Shown in pieces: positions 1 through 10,778 of a stretch of DNA of 64,000 nt (positions are counted from its first letter, which is position 1; every line of letters begins with the position of its first letter). The stretch is from Herbaspirillum sp. 3R11 (GTDB taxonomy: Bacteria; Pseudomonadota; Gammaproteobacteria; Burkholderiales; Burkholderiaceae_D). The position numbers and the translations under genes were made by a program. The notes under the pieces were generated by a model. The model worked only from the letters and a program-made list of their open reading frames with translations. It did not search any database and had not been told where the DNA came from. Where the stretch lies: contig NZ_SPNJ01000002.1 in the NCBI RefSeq assembly GCF_004563925.1, positions 496,001 to 560,000 on the forward strand. Reading direction: 5' to 3'.

Positions 1-73
1 GTTCGAGATTACTCAGCGCGCTGTTTTGCTGCAGCATGCTCAGAATACGTAAATCGATGGCGTCGAGTTCCAT
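1..73 (-). CDS. Lrp/AsnC family transcriptional regulator, N-terminal 24 residues (runs off the window)
   Basis: Reading leftwards from an ATG at 73-71, the first 24 codons give MELDAIDLRILSMLQQNSAL followed by SNLE. This is the typical opening of Lrp/AsnC regulators (LDxxDxxIL..LQ.N.R.SN), the start of the winged HTH domain. A purine-rich ribosome site (ACGGAGA) lies just upstream. The rest of the gene lies outside the window. It is divergent from the E1 gene beginning at 210, an arrangement seen for MdeR/MdeB in Pseudomonas putida, so it probably senses an amino acid or 2-oxo acid and controls that gene. The family call is firm for such a short piece; the ligand is unknown. Confidence 0.8.
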   Translation of the reverse strand, partial: MELDAIDLRILSMLQQNSALSNLE

Positions 74-209
74 ATGCAGAATTTATCTCCGTGAATTTTG
101 TGTGGGCGGCATATTGTGCTGTTTATTGTATGTCAAAGCGTCGATTTCAGTGACTCATGCGGCGTTGTCAGGCGTAGAGTCGTCAATTCACCCGGAGGAG
201 ACCAAAAAA
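74..209. promoter_or_regulatory. Divergent promoter region between the Lrp-type regulator and the E1 gene
   Basis: These 136 bases separate two divergent starts (minus-strand ATG at 73, plus-strand GTG at 210). GGAGGAG at 194-200 is a strong ribosome site nine bases before the GTG and decides that start. No clear -35/-10 pair was identified by eye. Lrp-family proteins usually bind degenerate sites in such regions, but none could be pinned down. Confidence 0.5.
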
Positions 210-2912
210 GTGGATCTGTCATCAGCAAGCGGCATCGCCAAAGACATCGATATCGACGCACAAGAAACCCAGGAATGGCTGCAGGCGTTGCAAGGCGTAT
301 TGCAGGAAGTCGGCCCCGACCGCGCGCGCTTCCTGCTGTCGCGCATGTCGGCCGCAGCCCAGCAATGGGGCATCAACTGGCGCGACGCCCGCAACACCCC
401 TTACATCAACACCATTCGCCCGGAACAGGAACCCCCCTTCCCGGGCGGCTCCGACGCCCAGGCGATTGAAGAACACCTGGCCTCGGTCATGCGCTGGAAC
501 GCGCTGGCGATGGTGGTGCGCGCCAACCGCGCTTACGGCGAACTGGGTGGTCACATCGCCAGTTACGCTTCCGCCGCCGACCTGTTCGAAGTCGGCTTCA
601 ACCATTTCTTCCGCGCGCGCGAAGAGCAGTTCGCCGGCGACCTGGTCTACTTCCAGCCGCACTCGGCGCCCGGCATTTATGCACGCGCTTTCCTCGAAGG
701 CGCGCTGACGGAAGACGACCTCGGTTTCTATCGCCGCGAAATCGAAGCCAAGAAGCACGGCAAGCAAGGCCTGTCGTCGTATCCACATCCGTGGCTGATG
801 CCGAACTTCTGGCAGTTCCCGACCGGCTCGATGGGCATCGGTCCGATCAATGCAATTTACCAGGCGCGTTTCCTGCGCTACCTCGAACATCGCGGCCTGT
901 TGCAAGACCAGGGCCGCAAGGTGTGGGGTGTGTTCGGCGACGGCGAAATGGACGAGCCGGAATCGCTGGCCGCCCTGAGCCTGGCCTCGCGTGAAAAACT
1001 CGACAACCTGATCTTCGTGGTCAACTGCAACCTGCAGCGCCTGGACGGTCCGGTGCGCGGCAACGGCCACATCGTCGACGAACTCGAAACCATCTTCGCC
1101 GGCGCCGGCTGGAACGTCGTCAAATTGCTGTGGGGATCGGACTGGGACAGCCTGTTCGCACGCGACAAGGACGGCGAACTGATCGATGCGCTCAACCGCA
1201 CCGTCGACGGCCAGCTGCAGACCTTCGCCGCCAACGACGGCGCCTTCAACCGCGAGCACTTCTTCGGACAGACTGCCGGCACGCGTCGCATCGCCGAGAC
1301 GCTCACCGACGAAGAAATCAATCGCCTGCGCCGCGGCGGCCACGACATGAAGAAGATCCATGCCGCCTACGCCGCAGCCGCCAACCATCGCGGCCAGCCG
1401 ACCGTGATCCTGGCGCAGACCAAGAAGGGCTACGGCATGGGTGCGGCAGGCGAGGGCAAGATGACCACGCACCAGCAAAAGAAGCTCGACGAAGAAGTGC
1501 TGATCGCCTTCCGCAATCGCTTCAAGCTGCCGATCAGTGATGAGGAATGCAAGAGCCTGGCGTTCTACAAACCGGCCGCCGACAGCGCCGAGATGAAGCA
1601 TCTGCTGGCGCGTCGCGCCTCGCTGGGCGGACGCATGCCGCGTCGCGTCGCCAACGCCGATGCCAAGGCCCAGCTGCGCGTGCCGCCTATCGAGACCCAC
1701 GCCAAATTCGCGCTTGAGGCTGAAGGCAAGGAAATGTCGAGCACCATGGCGCTGGTGCGCATGCTCGGCAGCATGCTCAAGGACGCCGACCTCGGCCGTT
1801 ACGTGGTGCCCATCGTCGCCGATGAAGCGCGCACCTTCGGCATGGCCAACCTGTTCCGCCAGGTCGGCATCTATTCTTCGCAAGGCCAGTTGTACGAGCC
1901 GGAAGACATCGGCTCCATCCTGTCCTACCGCGAAGCAAAGGACGGCCAGATCCTCGAAGAAGGCATCACCGAAGCCGGCGCGATCTCGTCGTGGACGGCG
2001 GCGGCGACCAGTTATTCGGTGCATGGCCTGCCGATGCTGCCGTTCTACATCTACTACTCGATGTTCGGCTTCCAGCGCATCGGCGACCTGATCTGGGCCG
2101 CGGCCGACCAACGTGCCCGCGGCTTCCTGATCGGCGCCACCTCGGGCCGCACCACGCTCGGCGGTGAAGGCCTGCAACACCAGGACGGCAGCAGCCACGT
2201 GACCGCCGCCGGCATTCCGAATTGCGTGTCCTACGATCCGGCCTACGCCTACGAAATGGCGGTCATCGTCGATGACGGCATGCGCCGCATGCTCGAGCGC
2301 AACGAAGACGTGTTCTATTACGTCACCGTCACCAACGAAAACGAAGAGCAGCCGAGCTTGCCGCAAGACCGCGACGTCAAGGACGGCATCTTGCGCGGCA
2401 TGTACTGCCTCGCACCGAAAGCCGACGCGCAGGTGCGCCTGCTGGCCGCCGGCCCGATGCTCAAGGAAGCGCTGTCGGCTGCACGCACGCTGCAGGAGCA
2501 GTTCGGCGTCACGGCCGAAGTGTGGAGCGTCACTAGTTTCACCGAGCTGTCCCGTGACGGCATCGCTGCCGAACGCCAGGCGCGCCTGCAGCCGGGCGCG
2601 AAGAGCGCGCTGCCATATGTCACCCAGCAACTGCAATCCGGCAAGGCGCCCGTCATCGCCGTCAGCGACTACGTGCGCACCTTGTCCGAGAGCATCCGCG
2701 CCTACGTGCCGGCGCGTTACGTCACGCTGGGCACCGACGGCTTCGGCCGCAGCGACACGCGCGCCAACCTGCGCGACTTCTTCGAAGTCGATGCACGCTG
2801 GATCGCCTACACCGCGCTGACCGAAGTCTTTGGAGCCGACGCGGGCAAACTCAAGGACGCCGCCGCCAAGCTGGGTGTCGATCTGGACAAGCCTTTGTCG
2901 ACCTCGGTCTGA
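210..2912 (+). CDS. aceE: Homodimeric pyruvate/2-oxo acid dehydrogenase E1 component (AceE/MdeB type)
   Basis: E1 of a 2-oxo acid dehydrogenase complex: thiamine-diphosphate-dependent decarboxylation of pyruvate (or 2-oxobutyrate) and transfer of the acyl group to lipoyl-E2. The 900-residue length matches the single-chain homodimeric AceE family (about 890). The thiamine diphosphate motif is visible as GDG near residue 243 running to NCNLQ near 272, and the N-terminal INTI..E segment is typical. The frame is open back to 36, but the GTG at 210 with GGAGGAG is the supported start, because upstream residues do not resemble the family. No E2 or E3 gene lies next to it; a terminator follows and the next gene is uppP. 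With a divergent Lrp-type regulator it could be the MdeB-like 2-oxobutyrate variant rather than the main aceE of the cell. Confidence 0.9.
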   Translation: MDLSSASGIAKDIDIDAQETQEWLQALQGVLQEVGPDRARFLLSRMSAAAQQWGINWRDARNTPYINTIRPEQEPPFPGGSDAQAIEEHLASVMRWNALAMVVRANRAYGELGGHIASYASAADLFEVGFNHFFRAREEQFAGDLVYFQPHSAPGIYARAFLEGALTEDDLGFYRREIEAKKHGKQGLSSYPHPWLMPNFWQFPTGSMGIGPINAIYQARFLRYLEHRGLLQDQGRKVWGVFGDGEMDEPESLAALSLASREKLDNLIFVVNCNLQRLDGPVRGNGHIVDELETIFAGAGWNVVKLLWGSDWDSLFARDKDGELIDALNRTVDGQLQTFAANDGAFNREHFFGQTAGTRRIAETLTDEEINRLRRGGHDMKKIHAAYAAAANHRGQPTVILAQTKKGYGMGAAGEGKMTTHQQKKLDEEVLIAFRNRFKLPISDEECKSLAFYKPAADSAEMKHLLARRASLGGRMPRRVANADAKAQLRVPPIETHAKFALEAEGKEMSSTMALVRMLGSMLKDADLGRYVVPIVADEARTFGMANLFRQVGIYSSQGQLYEPEDIGSILSYREAKDGQILEEGITEAGAISSWTAAATSYSVHGLPMLPFYIYYSMFGFQRIGDLIWAAADQRARGFLIGATSGRTTLGGEGLQHQDGSSHVTAAGIPNCVSYDPAYAYEMAVIVDDGMRRMLERNEDVFYYVTVTNENEEQPSLPQDRDVKDGILRGMYCLAPKADAQVRLLAAGPMLKEALSAARTLQEQFGVTAEVWSVTSFTELSRDGIAAERQARLQPGAKSALPYVTQQLQSGKAPVIAVSDYVRTLSESIRAYVPARYVTLGTDGFGRSDTRANLRDFFEVDARWIAYTALTEVFGADAGKLKDAAAKLGVDLDKPLSTSV

Positions 2913-2961
2913 ACGTTTTTAGCTGCAACCGGATTCGCCGCTTACCCAAGCGGCGAAGTGA

Positions 2962-2997
2962 ACGCCACCTGCCGCCACGAGCGCAGGTGGCGTTTTT
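2962..2997 (+). terminator. Rho-independent terminator after the E1 gene
   Basis: An 11-base perfect stem (ACGCCACCTGC at 2962-2972 with GCAGGTGGCGT at 2983-2993) and a 10-base loop is followed by a short T-rich tail. It lies 50 bases after the E1 stop and shows the gene is transcribed as a single unit. Confidence 0.85.
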
Positions 2998-3187
2998 CTT
3001 TGCTGACGCCGGCCTGACGTGGGTCTGACGTCAGTCGGACGTAATTCGAGAAAATCCCGCCAAGGAAGCGGACTTTGGCGCAAAACCCCCACCTTCCGCG
3101 CCAAGCCAGTAAAATGCTGACTTCGCCCGGCCTTGCCGCCGGCAAACACTGATTTCCACCCACTTACTTTCCCTTACCCCCCTCAGC

Positions 3188-4042
3188 ATGGATACTCTCC
3201 TCGCGCTCAAAGCGCTCATCATGGGCATCGTAGAAGGCCTGACCGAATTTCTGCCGATTTCTTCCACCGGCCATTTGATCCTCGCCGGCAGTCTGCTCAA
3301 TTTCGCCGGTCCGGGCTTCTCGAAGGAAAAAGTCGACGTTTTCGAAATCGTCATCCAGGCCGGCGCCATCCTGGCCGTGTGCTGGGAATACCGCGTGCGC
3401 ATCGTCTCGGTGCTGATCGGCCTGTTTTCCGATCGCAAGGCGCAGCGCCTGGTAATCAACCTGATCATCGCCTTCCTGCCGGCGGCGATTCTCGGTCTGT
3501 TGTTCAGCAAGAAGATCAAGGCCGTACTGTTCGCACCGGTGCCGGTGGCGATCGCCTTCATCGTCGGCGGCCTGGTCATCCTGTGGGTTGAGCGTCGCAA
3601 CAAGGGCCGCATGGGCTACTCCTCGTCGCGTATCGACTCGGTCGATGACATGACGCCGCTGGACGCGCTCAAGGTCGGCTGTGCGCAGGCCTTCGCGCTG
3701 ATTCCGGGCACCAGCCGTTCCGGCGCCACGATCATCGGCGGCATGATGTTCGGCCTGTCGCGCAAGGCGGCGACCGAGTTCTCGTTCTTCCTGGCGATTC
3801 CGACGCTGTTCGCCGCCACCATCTATTCGCTGTACAAGGAACGCGCGCTGCTGAGCGCCGCCGACGTGCCGCTGTTCACGATCGGCACCGTGGCCGCCTT
3901 CGTCTCGGCCTTCCTGTGCGTGCGCTGGTTGCTGCGTTACATCAGCTCGCATGATTTCACTGCGTTCGCGTGGTACCGCATCGTGTTCGGCCTGGTGATT
4001 CTCGGCACTGCCTACACCGGCATGGTCGCCTGGGTCGAATAA
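3188..4042 (+). CDS. uppP: Undecaprenyl-diphosphatase (UppP/BacA)
   Basis: Integral inner-membrane phosphatase that recycles undecaprenyl diphosphate to the monophosphate carrier used for peptidoglycan, O-antigen and exopolysaccharide synthesis. Overproduction of the family gives bacitracin resistance. The protein has 284 residues, slightly longer than the usual 270. Both family signatures are present: [15 protein letters not shown] at residues 16-30 (catalytic Glu and Ser) and PGTSRSG at 173-179 with the catalytic Arg. About eight hydrophobic segments are visible. It stands alone after a terminator. The ATG at 3188 agrees with the conserved N-terminus. This is a single-copy core gene with no odd features. 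Confidence 0.97.
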   Translation: MDTLLALKALIMGIVEGLTEFLPISSTGHLILAGSLLNFAGPGFSKEKVDVFEIVIQAGAILAVCWEYRVRIVSVLIGLFSDRKAQRLVINLIIAFLPAAILGLLFSKKIKAVLFAPVPVAIAFIVGGLVILWVERRNKGRMGYSSSRIDSVDDMTPLDALKVGCAQAFALIPGTSRSGATIIGGMMFGLSRKAATEFSFFLAIPTLFAATIYSLYKERALLSAADVPLFTIGTVAAFVSAFLCVRWLLRYISSHDFTAFAWYRIVFGLVILGTAYTGMVAWVE

Positions 4043-4050
4043 CGAACCAC

Positions 4051-4203
4051 TCCCTCCCCTTCAAGGGGAGGGCCGGGGTGGGGATGGGGTAATGCCTGTC
4101 TGAAATAACGAGGAAGCATTGAGCAAGATGGATGCGGTTGTTCGGGCGAGCCGGCATGTCTTGAACCCATCCTCACCCCAACCCTCCCCTTGAAGGGGAG
4201 GGC
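4051..4203. repeat. Inverted pair of REP-like palindromic repeats
   Basis: Two copies of a G/C-rich palindrome (CCCTCCCCTTCAAGGGGAGG at 4052-4071 and CCCTCCCCTTGAAGGGGAGG at 4182-4201) are each flanked by a tail (GGGGTGGGGATGGGG after the first; CCATCCTCACCCCAACC before the second). The tails make the two units inverted relative to each other across about 90 bases, the layout of REP doublets (BIME/REPIN-like). They sit between uppP and recQ, and no transposase is nearby. Confidence 0.75.
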
Positions 4204-4254
4204 GTTTCTCTGGTATCAATAGTCGGTTGTGGTCAGCAAGGGATAGTGCATCAC

Positions 4255-6090
<1,836 letters not shown>

Positions 6091-6141
6091 AGCCTTCAGC
6101 GGCGCGCTCGTCCTGCCGTTAAATCCTATATTCTGATAACT

Positions 6142-6170
6142 AACCGTCGGCCATGCGCAGCCGACGGTTT
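6142..6170 (+). terminator. Hairpin after recQ
   Basis: A perfect 10-base stem (AACCGTCGGC at 6142-6151, GCCGACGGTT at 6160-6169) with an 8-base loop lies 52 bases after the recQ stop and before the chemoreceptor. The T-tail is short, so it may be a weak terminator or an mRNA-protecting hairpin. Confidence 0.6.
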
Positions 6171-6216
6171 CCGTTCGTCGCCATATTTCCGCGCTGACAA
6201 GCATTTGGGGGGGGGT

Positions 6217-7794
6217 ATGAAACTGACCAATTTCAGGATAGGCACGCGTCTCGGTTTGCTGGCGGCATTGCTGCTGCTGGCGACCATCTTCGTCGGGGTG
6301 AGAGGCTGGATGACGCTCAACGAGAGCTTCGAACAGAACACGCAGGCGATGCAAAAAGCCGGCACCATCGAAAAAGCCATCGACTCCGCCCGCAGCGCCC
6401 AGGTGCAATTCAAGATCCAGGTGCAGGAGTGGAAGAACACCTTGCTGCGCGGCAAGGATGAGGCCACCTTCAACAAATACCGCCAGGCCTTCATCGACGA
6501 AGGCAAAGCCACCCAGGTCAATCTCGCCAAGCTCACCACCTTGCTGCCGGCGCTCGGCATGAGTATCGACAAGCTCAAGCAGGCGCAGCAGGCGCACACC
6601 GATCTCGGCGTCCATTACCTCGCCGCACTCCAGAAAGAATACAAACCGGAAGACCGCGACAGCGTCGGCCGCGTCGATGAAGCCGTCAAAGGCGCAGACC
6701 GTTTGCCCACGCAAATGATCGACGACATCGTCGCCGAAGTGCGCAAGTCCGCCGACAAATTCCGCGACGAGATCGCCCTCGACGCGCAGGCCGATTATCG
6801 CGAAGCGCGCATGACGCTGGTGGTCTCCATCGTGCTGGCGCTGGTCCTCGGCAGCATCGTCACGGTCTGGCTGGTGACCAGCATCACGCGTCCGCTCAAC
6901 ACCGCCGTGCTGATCGCGCAGACCGTGGCCGCAGGCGATCTGCGCTCCGAAGTCATCGTCAGCGGCAAGGACGAGACTGCGCAACTGCTGCAGGCGCTCA
7001 AGGACATGAACGACAACCTGGTCCGCATCGTCAGCGAAGTGCGCAGCGGCACCGACACCATCGCCACCGCCTCCACCGAGATCGCCACCGGCAACCAGGA
7101 CTTGTCCTCGCGCACCGAACAGCAAGCCGGCTCACTGGAAGAAACCGCCGCCTCGATGGAAGAGATCACCTCCACCGTGCAAAAGAACGCCGAGAACACG
7201 CAGCAGGCCAACAAGCTCGCCGCTGACGCCTCGGGCGTCGCCGTCAAGGGCGGCGAGATGGTCGCTGCGGTGGTCGACACCATGAACGCCATCGAGCAAA
7301 GTTCACACAAGATCGTCGACATCATTGGCGTCATCGACGGCATCGCGTTCCAGACCAACATCCTCGCGCTCAACGCCGCAGTGGAAGCCGCACGCGCCGG
7401 CGAACAGGGCAGGGGCTTCGCCGTGGTCGCTTCAGAAGTGCGCACGCTGGCCCAACGCAGTGCAACCGCCGCCAAGGAAATCAAGGAACTCATCGGCGAC
7501 TCCGTCACCAAGATCAGCACCGGCACCAGCCTGGTCGGCAACGCCGGCCAGACCATGCAGGAAATTGTCGGCGCCGTCGCCCAGGTCGCCAGCATCATGG
7601 ACGAGATCACGCGCGCCAACCGCGAGCAAAGCGCCGGCATCGACGAAGTCAATCGTGCAGTAGTGCAAATGGATATGGTCACGCAGCAGAACGCCGCGCT
7701 GGTGGAACAAGCCGCCGCCGCTGCAGAAAGCCTGCAGGATCAGGCGGCCGGTCTTGCGCGCACAGTAAGCGTCTTCAAACTGCGCAGCGCATGA
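6217..7794 (+). CDS. Methyl-accepting chemotaxis protein
   Basis: Membrane chemoreceptor that signals through CheW/CheA. Domains: short cytoplasmic tail and first membrane helix at residues 8-30, a helical ligand-binding region (four-helix-bundle type) to about 195, a second membrane helix near 200-220, HAMP near 222-275, then the methyl-accepting coiled coil. The invariant hairpin tip ([20 protein letters not shown]) is near residue 377. The C-terminus ends in VFKLRSA with no NWETF-type tether, unlike the second receptor at 59.8-61.5 kb. The ATG at 6217 directly follows a run of nine G residues (6207-6215) that serves as its ribosome site; a TTG at 6205 is in frame but unlikely. The ligand is unknown. 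Confidence 0.93.
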   Translation: MKLTNFRIGTRLGLLAALLLLATIFVGVRGWMTLNESFEQNTQAMQKAGTIEKAIDSARSAQVQFKIQVQEWKNTLLRGKDEATFNKYRQAFIDEGKATQVNLAKLTTLLPALGMSIDKLKQAQQAHTDLGVHYLAALQKEYKPEDRDSVGRVDEAVKGADRLPTQMIDDIVAEVRKSADKFRDEIALDAQADYREARMTLVVSIVLALVLGSIVTVWLVTSITRPLNTAVLIAQTVAAGDLRSEVIVSGKDETAQLLQALKDMNDNLVRIVSEVRSGTDTIATASTEIATGNQDLSSRTEQQAGSLEETAASMEEITSTVQKNAENTQQANKLAADASGVAVKGGEMVAAVVDTMNAIEQSSHKIVDIIGVIDGIAFQTNILALNAAVEAARAGEQGRGFAVVASEVRTLAQRSATAAKEIKELIGDSVTKISTGTSLVGNAGQTMQEIVGAVAQVASIMDEITRANREQSAGIDEVNRAVVQMDMVTQQNAALVEQAAAAAESLQDQAAGLARTVSVFKLRSA

Positions 7795-7823
7795 AACGAA
7801 AGAGAATGCAGGTCAGGGCCTGA

Positions 7824-8543
7824 TCAGCCCTGCTTGATGAACACCAGATCCCAGACACCGTGGCCTAAACGCAGGCCGCGGTTTTCAAACTTGGTGACGG
7901 GACGGTAATCGGGACGCGGCGCATAGCCTTCGGCGGCATCGGTGCTGTTCTTCAACTCCGGTTCCGCGCCCAGCACTTCCAGCATCTGGATCGCATACTC
8001 TTCCCAGTCGGTCGCGCAATGCAGATAACCGCCCGGCGCCAGACGCGACGCCAGCAGACTCACCAGCGGCCCCTGGATCAGGCGACGCTTGTTGTGACGC
8101 GCCTTATGCCACGGATCGGGGAAGAACACATGCACGCCCGCCAGCGATCCCGGCGCAATCATGTTGGTCAACACCTCCACCGCATCGTGCTGGATCAGAC
8201 GCATGTTGGACAGGCTCTGTTCGCCGATCTGCTTCAGCAGACTGCCCACGCCCGGCGTATGCACTTCCACGCCGATGAAATTCTTCTCCGGCATATCCGC
8301 TGCAATCTTCGCGCTGGTGTCGCCCATGCCGAAACCGATCTCGAACACCGTCGGCGCAGCGCGTCCGAAAGCGGCATCGATATCCAGCGTCTCCTTCGCA
8401 TACGGCAACAGGAACTGCGGACCGAGCTCCTCAATGGCGCGCGCCTGCGCACCGGACAAGCGACCCGCGCGCGTGACGAAGCTGCGGATGCGATGTTCGG
8501 TCGGATCGTAAAAAAGCGGTTTGCCGGATTTGTTTTCTGACAT
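7824..8543 (-). CDS. trmB: tRNA (guanine-N7-)-methyltransferase TrmB
   Basis: SAM-dependent enzyme that methylates G46 in the tRNA variable loop. The protein is 239 residues, normal for TrmB. Visible motifs are the SAM-binding FEIGFGMGD at about residue 70, the [10 protein letters not shown] segment, and the signature [16 protein letters not shown] near 145-160, diagnostic of the family. The C-terminal TKFENRG segment is also conserved. It converges on the chemoreceptor with only 29 bases between. A small dyad (CAGGGC/GCCCTG at 7814-7832) straddles its 3' end. Confidence 0.96.
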   Translation of the reverse strand: MSENKSGKPLFYDPTEHRIRSFVTRAGRLSGAQARAIEELGPQFLLPYAKETLDIDAAFGRAAPTVFEIGFGMGDTSAKIAADMPEKNFIGVEVHTPGVGSLLKQIGEQSLSNMRLIQHDAVEVLTNMIAPGSLAGVHVFFPDPWHKARHNKRRLIQGPLVSLLASRLAPGGYLHCATDWEEYAIQMLEVLGAEPELKNSTDAAEGYAPRPDYRPVTKFENRGLRLGHGVWDLVFIKQG

Positions 8544-8646
8544 GAATGACTCGTGAAGCGAAAGATCGGAGGATGGAATTGTTATGCGGCGTGCAAAAGG
8601 TATGTAAGTAGAGCAGCGAAGGAAAGCGCCTGATCCTCTTGCACCC

Positions 8647-8705
8647 TGGAGCGGGTGAAGGGGATCGAACCCTTATATTAGGTTGCCGTAAGGCCTATCA
8701 CACGC
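8647..8705 (-). pseudogene. Degenerate tRNA-Gly-like gene lacking the D-arm
   Basis: On the minus strand a 59-base sequence keeps most of a tRNA layout: a 7-base acceptor strand GCGTGTG (8705-8699) pairing 6 of 7 with CACCCGC (8657-8651), then T and an encoded CCA (8649-8647). A perfect T-arm is present (AAGGG TTCGATC CCCTT, 8674-8658), as are a 5-base variable region and a 17-base anticodon-arm-sized segment (8696-8680) with a poor 3-pair stem. Only two bases (AT) stand where the D-arm should be. Acceptor and T-arm match bacterial tRNA-Gly. A TATAAT box lies at 8721-8716, ten bases before the 5' end. It is probably a decayed tRNA or an integration scar; a functional armless tRNA-like RNA is not excluded. 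Confidence 0.55.
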
Positions 8706-8899
8706 AAAGCGTCGAATTATAGCGCGGAGTGTCGCATGGCGGCCTTTTCCATATATGCATCCAGATGCGCATTAGTATGCATGGTTTCAGGCTTTTCCTT
8801 TTGGGTTGGACCAAGATTGATCGAAGCACTAAGTTGCTTGCGGGGTGTGTGGCCATTCGAATTGGTTAAATGTCCGCCATGCCAGTGACGTTTCATTCA
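8706..8899. other. Intergenic stretch without a gene
   Basis: Apart from the TATAAT at 8721-8716 belonging to the tRNA-like gene, no coding sequence, terminator or repeat was recognised. The sequence between trmB (from 8544) and the tRNA-like gene is likewise empty. Confidence 0.5.
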
Positions 8900-9241
8900 C
8901 TATTTTCGTAAATCTGTTGCGCCGCCTTGAGGCAAAGTTGTTGATTTGCTCGCGGAATTGACCCTCTCCAATTGATCCACCTTCCAGCGCCTTGCGAAGG
9001 CTGCGGCGCGATCGTACGCCCCCTCATAGCCCAATGATTGCAGCTCTAAGTGCAGCTGCTTTAAGGTACGGCGCTGCTTGCGTGATTTGACCGCCTCAGT
9101 CTTTAACCACGCTGAAAGTTTGAGTGTGTATTTGTCTAGAGAGCTCCGGGGACGCCTATCTGCATAGGCAGGCTCGATGGTTTCAGCACGGATATACCGC
9201 CTGACGGTGTTGCGTGACTGTTTTTCTGAAGTCACTTCCAT
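8900..9241 (-). pseudogene. IS21-family transposase IstA, internal fragment
   Basis: The 113 codons read leftwards from 9241 match the region of IS21-family IstA after the first helix-turn-helix: SRNTVRRYIRAETIEPAYA, then the linker RRPRSSLDKYTLKL, then the second HTH-like segment RKQRRTLKQLHLELQSLGY and AAFARRWK. Full IstA is about 500 residues, with the DDE catalytic core after this point. That core, the N-terminus and istB are absent, so this is a dead fragment. The open frame continues upstream to 9433, but those residues are not IstA-like. It lies between the tRNA-like remnant and a catabolic operon and marks past insertion here. Confidence 0.75.
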
Positions 9242-9407
9242 CTCCGTTGATCCCTCGCAAAACCATCTCTGCCGCTCGCGCAGCCGACACGGAAATTCCG
9301 GGGTAAGGGAGAAAGAGCACGTCGAGTGCAGATGAGTCGCGTGACCTTGCCGTGGCTTGCCGTTCAAAGAAATAGCTTGTAGTATAAAACCACTATAGAA
9401 ACAATAA

Positions 9408-9419
9408 TCCGATATCGGA
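9408..9419. promoter_or_regulatory. Palindromic operator candidate upstream of the MFS/TcuA-like operon
   Basis: A perfect 12-base palindrome, TCCGATATCGGA, lies just before the ribosome site AAAGGAGAT (9422-9430) of the first gene. It follows an AT-rich stretch that could be the promoter (TATAGA near 9394). The operon ends next to an IclR regulator gene, and IclR proteins bind short palindromes of this kind, so this is a plausible operator. Confidence 0.45.
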
Positions 9420-9435
9420 ACAAAGGAGATCAAAG

Positions 9436-10719
9436 ATGCAACAAAATATTGATGCCTCGCCTGGAGGGCGCGCGACCAATCTTCCCGCCGCGAGGCACAC
9501 CAGAAAGCTCAGTACGGCGCAACGGGGGGCTTTTCTCGGTGCCCTGATCGGCTGGATTTTCGATTACTACGAAGTCTTCCTGATGACGATGCTGGTCGTC
9601 GCCATCAAAGCGGAATTCCATCTGAGTACGCCGCAGGTAGGTTTGCTGTTCTCGATCCAGCTGCTGTTCATGGCCATCGGCGGCGTTTATTTCGGCTGGC
9701 TGGCGGACAAAATCGGACGCAAGCGTGTGCTGATGTACACGATCCTGCTGTTTTCGCTGGGCACCATGGCGCGCAGCGTTGCGCCCAACTATGAAGTCTT
9801 GTTGATCCTGACGGCGATTTCCGGCTTTGGCATTGGCGGCGAATACGGCGTGGGGCAAACGCTCGTGACCGAGACGATCGACAAGCGGCATCGCGGTTTC
9901 TATAGTGCGTTCCTGTATGGCGGCATCTATGTCGGCATCGTCCTCGGCGCGCTGGTAGGCGGCTATCTTGCTCCTCACATCGGCTGGCGCTGGACGTTCT
10001 TTTTATCCGGCTTGCCGGTTCTGTTCGCGCTCTGGGTGCGTCGGCATACGCCGGAATCGGAGAGCTGGCTGGAACGCCAGGCCGCGCCGCAAGCGAAGCA
10101 GCCGACGGAATCCTTGCGGTCGGGACGCCTGCTCAAGACCTGGCTGCTCTGTACTTTCGCCGCCGGCCTCCAGTTTTTCGCCTACTACGGCGTGGCCAGT
10201 TTCCTGCCCACCTACCTGGTTAGTAAAGGCGCATCCCTCGCGAGCGCGTCGTCGTGGCTGATTTTCACTGCGATTGCCGGCGGAGTGGGGTGCTCCATTG
10301 GTGCGGTGCTGAGCGATCGCGCCGGACGCCGTTTCACTTTGTCGCTGCTGGCCTCGATGGCCTTCGTCGGCGGCATGTGGCTGGCCTGGAATTGGGACAG
10401 TCTGCTTTCGGGAGGATGGAACGTCTGGGTACCCTTCTTCATCCTGTTCGCGGGCTCCAACGGCGCCGCAGTATTCGGCGTGCTGTTTAGTGAGTCTTTC
10501 CCTGTGAGTATTCGGGCGACCGCTGTTTCGTCGGCGTTGCAGGTCGGCCGGGGCATGTCCTTTTTCCCGCCCTTGATCGCTGCCGCGCTGTTGCCGGCGT
10601 TCGGTTATCGGCCGATTGTGTTTTTCAGCGCCGCCCTGTTTGGTGTACTGGCCCTGGTCGCCTGGTTGTTCAAGGAAACGCGGCATGGTGAAGCAGTCGG
10701 CTCGGCACGGGATGAATAA
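9436..10719 (+). CDS. MFS transporter (organic acid:H+ symporter type)
   Basis: Twelve-helix major facilitator of 427 residues, probably importing a carboxylate by proton symport. Visible: the first helix GWIFDYYEVFLMTML with the acidic residues typical of the aromatic-acid/metabolite symporter groups, the loop 2-3 motif GWLADKIGRKR near residue 95, GIGGEYGVGQTLV in helix 5 near 137, and a second loop motif SDRAGRRF near 290. AAAGGAGAT precedes the ATG at 9436. It is the first gene of a same-strand series with a TcuA-like flavoprotein, SDR and isochorismatase-like protein, so it probably imports their substrate. Substrate specificity cannot be read from sequence. Confidence 0.9.
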   Translation: MQQNIDASPGGRATNLPAARHTRKLSTAQRGAFLGALIGWIFDYYEVFLMTMLVVAIKAEFHLSTPQVGLLFSIQLLFMAIGGVYFGWLADKIGRKRVLMYTILLFSLGTMARSVAPNYEVLLILTAISGFGIGGEYGVGQTLVTETIDKRHRGFYSAFLYGGIYVGIVLGALVGGYLAPHIGWRWTFFLSGLPVLFALWVRRHTPESESWLERQAAPQAKQPTESLRSGRLLKTWLLCTFAAGLQFFAYYGVASFLPTYLVSKGASLASASSWLIFTAIAGGVGCSIGAVLSDRAGRRFTLSLLASMAFVGGMWLAWNWDSLLSGGWNVWVPFFILFAGSNGAAVFGVLFSESFPVSIRATAVSSALQVGRGMSFFPPLIAAALLPAFGYRPIVFFSAALFGVLALVAWLFKETRHGEAVGSARDE

Positions 10720-10778
10720 GCCGTCCATTTCAAAAGCGGCGATCGTTCGCCGGCCATCGTAAAGGTAAAGGAAAAAAC

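Noticed and set aside
222-2636. An 804-codon minus-strand open frame opposite the E1 gene
   Set aside because: It is antisense to a clear E1 gene; its His/Ala/Gly-rich composition is that of a GC-rich shadow frame.
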